Assembly: GCA_946480345.1 (NCBI GenBank)
Contig: CAMLJR010000089.1
Location: forward strand, 1 to 11,761
DNA length: 11,761 bases
Direction: 5' to 3'
Source of the DNA: an uncultured Spongiibacteraceae bacterium
Lineage (GTDB): Bacteria > Pseudomonadota > Gammaproteobacteria > Pseudomonadales > CAMLJR01
Shown here: positions 6,984 through 11,761 of the stretch, one piece after another
How positions within the stretch are numbered: position 1 is the stretch's first letter
Layout: the number at the start of each line of letters is the position of its first letter
Position numbers and translations under genes: made by a program
Notes under the pieces: model-generated
What the model was told of the DNA's origin: nothing
The model's database searches: none
Seen by the model: only the letters and a program-made list of their open reading frames with translations

Positions 6984-8651
6984 GTGTATTTTCGTACGGG
7001 CGTCATCCTTTTCGCCGCGTTTTTCATGGCCGACCTGTCGGCGCAACCCGTATCGATAGCGGAAAAATCTCCGAGCCCTTACGAGCAGTTGCTCGATCAA
7101 TTGCGCGTCAGCGTCGATGTGATGCCGCCGCGTCTCGATGTGCATCCGGTCGCGGCCACGTATAACCGCGAAGCGGTCATTCCGCCGCAATGCTACACAC
7201 GCACCGAAGGTCGCCATAACCCGTGTTACGTCTGCCATCAAAATGCGCTGCCGGGGCGCGAAAACACGATGGACGATGCCGCTCTGCAAGTGGCATACAG
7301 CTTCAGCGAACTCGGCATGACCAATCATTGGCGCAATCTGTTCGAGGATCGCAGCGAGCGCGTGGCGCGTATCAGCGATGCGGAGATTCGGCAGTGGATC
7401 GCGCAGGACAACTACAGCGAGCTGGCGCCACGATTGCGCGCAGCCGGCTTCAAGGGCTGGATTCCGGATCTGCACGGTCTGGAGCGCGGTGCGGCGGCTT
7501 TCGATGCGGAAGGGTTTGCGAAGGACGGCAGCCATTGGGTCGCGTTCAACTACAAACCGTTTCCATCGACGTTCTGGCCGACCAATGGCTCGACCGACGA
7601 TGTGATGATTCGGCTCGCGCCGCCGTATCGAACCAACGCAAAAGGCGACTATTCGCGCGCCGTGTACAGCGCCAACCTGGCGATCGTCGAAGCCGGTATT
7701 AAAGGACTAGCCAGTATCGATACCGTGCCGATCGACGAGCGCGAAGTCGGTCAGGATCTCGATGGCGACGGTCAGCTCGCGATCGCCCGTCGCATCGCCC
7801 GCGTCAGCGGTTATGTCGGCGCGGCGCAACCGTACTTCTTCGATCGCCATCTCTATCCGCAAGGCACTGAATTTCTGCACACCGTGCGCTATCTCGGCAT
7901 CGGTCGCGAGGGCGATATCGGCGTGTCGCGGCGGATGAAGGAGGTGCGCTACATGCTGAAGGCGCAGGCGATGCCGAAGTACGCGCTGGCGGAGCTTTAT
8001 CGCGAGGAAGGGTATGAGAAGGATGCGGGTTATCTGCCGGGTTACACGCGCCTCGGCGATCGGGGGCTCGACAACGGTATGGGTTGGGCGGTGCAGGGCT
8101 TCATCGAGGATCGCCACGGGCGGCTGCGCGCCAATACCTATGAAGAAAATCTGTTCTGCATGGGCTGTCACGGGTCGATCGGTTCCACCATCGATAAGAC
8201 GTTCAGCTTCGCTCGCAAAGTCGATGGCGGTGCCGGCTGGGGCTACATCAATCTGAAAGGAATGTCCGACGCGCCCACGGTCGGTGAGCAACACGGCGAA
8301 ATTGCCACGTATCTGCAACGCGCCGGTGGCGGCAGTGAATTTCGCAATAACCCGGAGATGATGGCGCGCTGGTTTCACGCCGACGGCACGCTCAATACTG
8401 CGGCGCTTGCCGGCAAGGATGTCTACGCGCTGATCGTGCCATCGGTCGAACGCGCCCTACAGCTGAACAAGGCCTATCGCGTCATCGTCGAGGATCAGGA
8501 TTTTATCTACGGGCGCGACGCCAACGTATTGCCCCCTACGAACGTCTACGACCATATCGACAACGCGCTCACGCCGACGCTGCCGGAACAGTTTCAATAC
8601 GTCTGGGATATCCGGCTCGATTGGTCGTCCGCGCCGATGGCCGTCAAATGA
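6984..8651 (+). CDS. exported diheme c-type cytochrome of unknown function
   Basis: A 555-residue protein with an N-terminal signal peptide (hydrophobic 6-17, probable cleavage after about SA at 19-20). It has two covalent heme-binding CxxCH motifs: CYVCH at 81-85 and CMGCH at 392-396. A third cysteine, Cys70, lies shortly before the first heme. Heme attachment implies Sec export and maturation in the periplasm. DLDGDGQL (258-265) matches a calcium-binding DxDxDG loop between the two hemes. Methionine or histidine distal ligands cannot be assigned by eye. The wide heme spacing of about 310 residues resembles large diheme redox enzymes rather than small electron carriers, but I do not recognise the family and no substrate is proposed. 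The GTG start at 6984 is supported by GGAG nine bases upstream. It is transcribed in the same direction as the PhoX-like gene, but 198 bases with a separate promoter lie between them. Confidence 0.85.
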   Translation: MYFRTGVILFAAFFMADLSAQPVSIAEKSPSPYEQLLDQLRVSVDVMPPRLDVHPVAATYNREAVIPPQCYTRTEGRHNPCYVCHQNALPGRENTMDDAALQVAYSFSELGMTNHWRNLFEDRSERVARISDAEIRQWIAQDNYSELAPRLRAAGFKGWIPDLHGLERGAAAFDAEGFAKDGSHWVAFNYKPFPSTFWPTNGSTDDVMIRLAPPYRTNAKGDYSRAVYSANLAIVEAGIKGLASIDTVPIDEREVGQDLDGDGQLAIARRIARVSGYVGAAQPYFFDRHLYPQGTEFLHTVRYLGIGREGDIGVSRRMKEVRYMLKAQAMPKYALAELYREEGYEKDAGYLPGYTRLGDRGLDNGMGWAVQGFIEDRHGRLRANTYEENLFCMGCHGSIGSTIDKTFSFARKVDGGAGWGYINLKGMSDAPTVGEQHGEIATYLQRAGGGSEFRNNPEMMARWFHADGTLNTAALAGKDVYALIVPSVERALQLNKAYRVIVEDQDFIYGRDANVLPPTNVYDHIDNALTPTLPEQFQYVWDIRLDWSSAPMAVK

Positions 8652-8679
8652 TTGTCGACGCGATTGGTTGCTCGCAAAA

Positions 8680-8719
8680 CTTTCGCTGCGCTGTCATATG
8701 GTTGTCACCGCTTTTTCAC
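8680..8719 (+). promoter_or_regulatory. Pho box (PhoB binding array) upstream of the PhoX-like gene
   Basis: A tandem array with an 11-base period. CTGTCAT (8691-8697) plus four bases, TTGTCAC (8702-8708) plus four bases, and TTTTCAC (8713-8719) make three half-sites in register; a weaker CTTTCGC precedes them at 8680. The 18 bases at 8691-8708 match the E. coli phoA Pho box (CTGTCATAAAGTTGTCAC) at 16 positions as I recall it. PhoB dimers bind such 7+4 direct repeats and replace the -35 element. Together with the -10 ten bases past the third half-site, this predicts induction of the downstream gene under phosphate starvation. Confidence 0.85.
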
Positions 8720-8729
8720 CATTACTCTG

Positions 8730-8735
8730 AATAAT
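8730..8735 (+). promoter_or_regulatory. -10 element of the Pho-type promoter
   Basis: AATAAT matches the sigma-70 -10 consensus TATAAT at five of six bases. It starts ten bases after the end of the last Pho half-site. The same distance separates the second half-site from the -10 in E. coli phoA. No -35 hexamer is present, as expected for a PhoB-dependent promoter. Transcription should start near 8742, giving a leader of about 108 bases. Confidence 0.65.
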
Positions 8736-8752
8736 TTCGCTCGACACGGAAG

Positions 8753-8810
8753 CGTTGCGATCGGCAGGAATGCGCTGGTCGCGATCGCTCACGGATGAAC
8801 GAACGCAACG
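8753..8810 (+). other. possible folded leader of the PhoX-like mRNA
   Basis: CGTTGCG (8753-8759) is complementary to CGCAACG (8804-8810), and inside it GCGATCG (8757-8763) is complementary to CGATCGC (8782-8788). The pairings share three bases but can nest as CGTT/AACG outside GCGATCG/CGATCGC. The element lies wholly in the predicted leader and ends about 30 bases before the ribosome binding site. It could be incidental; it is not a riboswitch class I recognise. Confidence 0.3.
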
Positions 8811-8849
8811 ATTAACGCTGTTACCCCGAAGAATGCCTTGGAGATGATG

Positions 8850-10379
8850 ATGAAAAAACGCCTTGCTTTGAGCGTTGCAGTGGCATTGGCCGCCTGCGCG
8901 ACCCCAACCCTAGCCGGTACCGATATTTTCTTTAATCCACTCACGCAATCGAGTGCAGTGGCGACACCGAATCACATTAATGAACTGACTCAGCCGTGGG
9001 TCGCTCCCGCCGGCATCACTCAGAAGCAGCTGACCAGCATGAAGGAGATCGAAGCGAAGATCGGCCAATCCGTCGTGCGGGTACCGGGTCTGGGTGCCGG
9101 CGCCACGATGTGGGACATGGTGGCATTCGACCCCACCGGCAAATACATCTTCATTCCGCATGAAACCCAGTTTGGCGCCGGCCTCAGCCGTTACGACATC
9201 GCCAACGACACCACCACCGTACTGTTTCATGGCGATAACAAAGGCGCCACCGGTGACTGGAGCAATGATTTCGGCGCCTTCGACCCGGCGGTATTCACGC
9301 CGAACAATACCGTTGTCGTCGCCGAGGAATGGGCCGGGCAGGGCCGGATGATCGAGGTGTTGAATCCGATGGCAAATCCCGCCGACATCAAAATCCGCGA
9401 ACTCCAGAGCATCGCTAACGTTGCACACGAAGGGATCAAGTTCAGCCACGACAATAAGACGATCTATTACGTCGACGAATACAACTCGGGCTCGATCTAC
9501 AAGTTCGTGATGAACAAGACGGGCGACTACGCCGGTAAAGGTCAGACCTTTGTGCTGAAAGTGGCTGCATTCAACGGCGATCCCGTCGCCAACTACAACG
9601 CCCCGGCCAACGTCGACAAGGCGCGCACCGGCTATGCCACATGGGTGCCGCTGACCGATAAGAATGGCAATAAAATCACTGCGCACGATCCGTTCGACAA
9701 CGCCACGTTAGGCGGGCGTATGGCCGCCGATGATGCCGGCGGCACGCCGTATGGTCGCCCGGAAGATATGGAAATCTCACGCTTGGCGAGCCGGAACCCG
9801 GTCATCTATTTCACCGCCACATCGGAGCAGTCCATTTATTCGGTTGAGGAAATCGGCGGCGGCAAAGCAATGGTGCGCCTGTTTGCCAGCGAGACCGGGA
9901 CGCCGAAAAACCTGGGTTTGCCGGCGACTACCGCCAAGGTCAATTCGCCGGATAACCTCGCGCAGGATGCCTTGGGCAATATCTATGTCGTCGAAGATGC
10001 ACCGAACGGCGATGTCATCGGCGGCGATATCTGGTTTGCGCGCGATACCAACAACGATGGCGTGGCGGAATCGATGGATCACTTCCTCAGCATCCAGGTC
10101 GACGAAGCTGAAGCGACCGGGATGATCTTCAATCCGGCCAATCCGACCCAATTCGTTGTGTCCGTGCAGCATCCGGCGAGTACCGACCTGAACACCGTTG
10201 CCGGCGGCCAGGGCGATGCGCTGTGGGTTTTCGATCTGGAAGATGTGGTGGCGCCGATCTGCGAAAAATCGAAGAAACATTCGCACTTCCATGTCGTGCG
10301 GACCTGTTCGAACGATTACGACTTTAACTTCGTGAAGATGCTTGAACGCGCTGCCAAGTGGGGCGACTGGAGACATTAA
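8850..10379 (+). CDS. PhoX-like (DUF839) secreted protein, putative phosphatase
   Basis: A 509-residue exported beta-propeller-like protein of the PhoX/DUF839 family, whose characterised members are calcium/iron-dependent alkaline phosphatases. Family-type blocks are HEGIKFS (193-199), VDEYNSGSIYKF (208-219), GRPEDMEIS (302-310), NSPDNLAQD (365-373), YVVEDAPNGD (379-388), VDEAEATGM (417-425) and SVQHP (438-442). ARDTNNDGVAES (397-408) resembles a calcium loop. The start at 8850 is chosen because GGAG (8840-8843) is six bases upstream; ATGs at 8844 and 8847 and a TTG at 8838 are alternatives. The leader MKKRLALSVAVALAAC lacks a twin-arginine motif, whereas PhoX enzymes are usually Tat-exported. 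LAAC could be a lipobox with Cys16, or cleavage may follow ATPTLA. The mature core has no cysteine; two occur only near the C-terminus (Cys471, Cys486). The preceding Pho box supports a phosphate-scavenging role, but phosphatase activity is unproven. Confidence 0.85.
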   Translation: MKKRLALSVAVALAACATPTLAGTDIFFNPLTQSSAVATPNHINELTQPWVAPAGITQKQLTSMKEIEAKIGQSVVRVPGLGAGATMWDMVAFDPTGKYIFIPHETQFGAGLSRYDIANDTTTVLFHGDNKGATGDWSNDFGAFDPAVFTPNNTVVVAEEWAGQGRMIEVLNPMANPADIKIRELQSIANVAHEGIKFSHDNKTIYYVDEYNSGSIYKFVMNKTGDYAGKGQTFVLKVAAFNGDPVANYNAPANVDKARTGYATWVPLTDKNGNKITAHDPFDNATLGGRMAADDAGGTPYGRPEDMEISRLASRNPVIYFTATSEQSIYSVEEIGGGKAMVRLFASETGTPKNLGLPATTAKVNSPDNLAQDALGNIYVVEDAPNGDVIGGDIWFARDTNNDGVAESMDHFLSIQVDEAEATGMIFNPANPTQFVVSVQHPASTDLNTVAGGQGDALWVFDLEDVVAPICEKSKKHSHFHVVRTCSNDYDFNFVKMLERAAKWGDWRH

Positions 10380-10406
10380 TAATTAAGTCACGTTTTAAGT
10401 AGTGCA

Positions 10407-10443
10407 CCTAAGGCCTTGTCATGCAGGGCCTTTTTATTTTTTG
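10407..10443 (+). terminator. rho-independent terminator of the PhoX-like gene
   Basis: AAGGCC (10410-10415) pairs with GGCCTT (10427-10432), with a possible inner TG/CA extension. It is followed directly by a T-rich tract running to 10442. It begins 30 bases after the stop codon and reads in the plus direction. Confidence 0.85.
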
Positions 10444-10460
10444 GTGTTTGAAAGTTACAC

Positions 10461-10488
10461 AAACAAAAAGCCCCGCCAGAAGCGGGGC
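10461..10488 (-). terminator. rho-independent terminator of acnB
   Basis: A perfect 7-bp stem, GCCCCGC (10470-10476) and GCGGGGC (10482-10488), has a five-base loop. The plus-strand AAACAAAAA at 10461-10469 reads as TTTTTGTTT after the stem on the minus strand. It is the strong terminator of the minus-strand aconitase gene and sits back to back with the plus-strand terminator. Confidence 0.88.
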
Positions 10489-10498
10489 CACGTTTAGA

Positions 10499-10518
10499 CC
10501 AGCCGATGATCCGGCTGG
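10499..10518 (-). other. hairpin just after the acnB coding region
   Basis: CCAGCCG (10499-10505) and CGGCTGG (10512-10518) form a perfect 7-bp stem with a six-base loop, 40 bases past the acnB stop and upstream of its terminator. It has no T tract on the minus strand. It may protect the acnB mRNA 3' end or act as an auxiliary terminator arm. Confidence 0.5.
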
Positions 10519-10558
10519 CAACGTCAAGTGTTACAGCAGCAAAACTTCTACATCCGTA

Positions 10559-11761
10559 TCAAGCCGGTACGACATCGATCACTTCAGCGGCGATGCGCTT
10601 GCCGTCGGCTGCCGATTTCTGAAACTCGACGATCTGGTCGAAGTTCATGTAGCGATAAATATCCGATGCCATCGAATCGAGCTTGTTGGCGTATTCAAGA
10701 TATTCGGCGACGGTCGGGATGCGGCCGAGAATTGCACCCACCGCCGCCAGTTCGGCAGACGTCAGATACACATTCGAGCCGTCGCCCAGGCGGTTCGGGA
10801 AGTTGCGTGTCGAGGTCGACAATACGGTCGAACCCGGACGCACGCGCGCCTGGTTGCCCATGCACAGCGAACAACCCGGCATTTCGGTGCGCGCACCGGT
10901 GCGGCCGAAAATGTTGTAGTAGCCTTCTTCTTTGAGCTGATGCTCGTCCATCCGCGTCGGCGGTGCGATCCACAAGCGGGTCGCCAGCGCGCCAGACGGC
11001 ACCTTTTCGAGCAATTTACCGGCGGCGCGATAATGGCCGATGTTGGTCATGCAAGAGCCGATGAACACTTCGTCGACCTTGTCGCCGGCGACGTCGGACA
11101 GCAGGCGCGCGTCGTCCGGATCGTTCGGCGCACACACCACCGGCTCTTTCAGATCGGCCAAATCGATTTCGATGACTGCGGCGTATTCAGCGTCTTTATC
11201 GGCTTCCATCAGTTCCGGATTGGCTAGCCAGTCTTCCATCTTGCGCGCGCGGCGCTCGAGCGTGCGGGGATCGCCATAGCCTTCAGCGATCATCGAGCGC
11301 AGCAGTGCGATGTTCGAACGCAGGTATTCGCTGATCGTTTCCTTGCCGAGCTTGATCGTGCAGCCGGCTGCCGAACGCTCTGCGGAGGCGTCGGACAATT
11401 CGAACGCCTGTTCGACCTTCAGATCTTCGAGGCCTTCGATTTCGAGAATGCGGCCGGAGAAGATGTTCTTCTTGCCTTTCTTCTCGACGGTCAGCAAACC
11501 GGCGCGGATCGCGTACAGCGGAATCGCGTGGACCAGATCGCGCAAGGTAATGCCGGGTTGCATCTTGCCTTTGAAACGCACCAATACCGATTCCGGCATG
11601 TCGAGCGGCATGACGCCGGTCGCGGCAGCAAACGCCACCAGGCCGGAGCCGGCAGGGAACGAAATACCGATCGGGAAGCGGGTATGCGAATCGCCGCCGG
11701 TGCCGACGGTGTCCGGCAGCAGCATGCGGTTCAGCCAGCTGTGGATGATGCCGTCGCCCGG
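10559..11761 (-). CDS. acnB: aconitate hydratase B, C-terminal 400 residues
   Basis: Partial gene whose 5' half lies beyond the right edge; the reading frame is open to base 11761. AcnB is the bifunctional citric-acid-cycle aconitase / 2-methylisocitrate dehydratase, a cytosolic [4Fe-4S] enzyme of about 865 residues. The visible part corresponds to roughly residue 473 onwards. It begins [18 protein letters not shown], followed by [14 protein letters not shown], a substrate-binding block. The three cluster cysteines are present: [16 protein letters not shown] and [15 protein letters not shown], equivalent to Cys710, Cys769 and Cys772 of the E. coli enzyme. The C-terminal LYRYMNF-type ending is replaced by [14 protein letters not shown], and the protein ends DVVPA. 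A strong terminator follows. No disruption is seen, and the wording is very close to gammaproteobacterial AcnB. Confidence 0.97.
   Translation of the reverse strand, partial: PGDGIIHSWLNRMLLPDTVGTGGDSHTRFPIGISFPAGSGLVAFAAATGVMPLDMPESVLVRFKGKMQPGITLRDLVHAIPLYAIRAGLLTVEKKGKKNIFSGRILEIEGLEDLKVEQAFELSDASAERSAAGCTIKLGKETISEYLRSNIALLRSMIAEGYGDPRTLERRARKMEDWLANPELMEADKDAEYAAVIEIDLADLKEPVVCAPNDPDDARLLSDVAGDKVDEVFIGSCMTNIGHYRAAGKLLEKVPSGALATRLWIAPPTRMDEHQLKEEGYYNIFGRTGARTEMPGCSLCMGNQARVRPGSTVLSTSTRNFPNRLGDGSNVYLTSAELAAVGAILGRIPTVAEYLEYANKLDSMASDIYRYMNFDQIVEFQKSAADGKRIAAEVIDVVPA

Noticed and set aside
6474..7535. Long minus-strand open frame (353 codons)
   Set aside because: It lies opposite the small membrane gene's neighbourhood and the cytochrome start, and its translation is rich in Arg and Ala without domain pattern. 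The other-strand cytochrome has a signal peptide, a heme motif and a ribosome binding site.
8910..9686. Minus-strand open frame of 258 codons opposite the PhoX-like gene
   Set aside because: It is antisense to a conserved DUF839 sequence and has no recognisable domain or upstream signals.
10421..11227. Plus-strand open frame of 268 codons opposite acnB
   Set aside because: It is antisense to an unmistakable aconitase and starts inside the terminator region; its composition is that of a reverse-strand shadow.

Overview
The window looks like chromosomal DNA of a gammaproteobacterium with mid-50s percent GC by eye. Three things suggest this: an AcnB aconitase segment very close in wording to enterobacterial AcnB, a DedA protein with the E. 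coli-type functional residues at almost the same positions, and a Pho box nearly identical to that of E. coli phoA. No mobile element, tRNA, rRNA or CRISPR array was seen. No gene-free stretch exceeds 200 bases.

Layout. (1) 1-1210, minus strand: a ZntB/CorA-type divalent cation transporter followed 28 bases later by the start of an alpha/beta hydrolase that runs out of the window. (2) 1288-1330: two adjacent hairpins. (3) 1342-6463: an apparent beta-glucan module. A large minus-strand fusion protein carries a periplasmic GH17 beta-1,3-glucan-active domain and a cytoplasmic GT2 synthase domain. Divergent from it run a DedA-family membrane protein and a second GH17 protein anchored in the membrane by a multi-pass C-terminal region. 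Both GH17 domains keep the two catalytic glutamates, and the GT2 domain keeps its catalytic motifs. The likely joint job is synthesis, export and remodelling of a beta-1,3 (possibly branched or cyclic) glucan. (4) 6452-6829, minus strand: a small unknown membrane protein whose end overlaps the end of the second GH17 gene. (5) 6984-8651, plus strand: an exported diheme c-type cytochrome of unknown family. (6) 8680-10379, plus strand: a PhoX-like (DUF839) secreted protein preceded by a convincing PhoB-binding array and a matching -10 element. (7) 10407-10518: a bidirectional terminator region. (8) 10559-11761, minus strand: the C-terminal half of aconitase B, including all three iron-sulfur cysteines.

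The two most interesting signals are the Pho box in front of an atypical PhoX-like protein (no twin-arginine signal, no cysteine in its core) and the GH17-GT2 / DedA / GH17 gene cluster. The cluster links a DedA transporter of unknown substrate to glucan synthesis.
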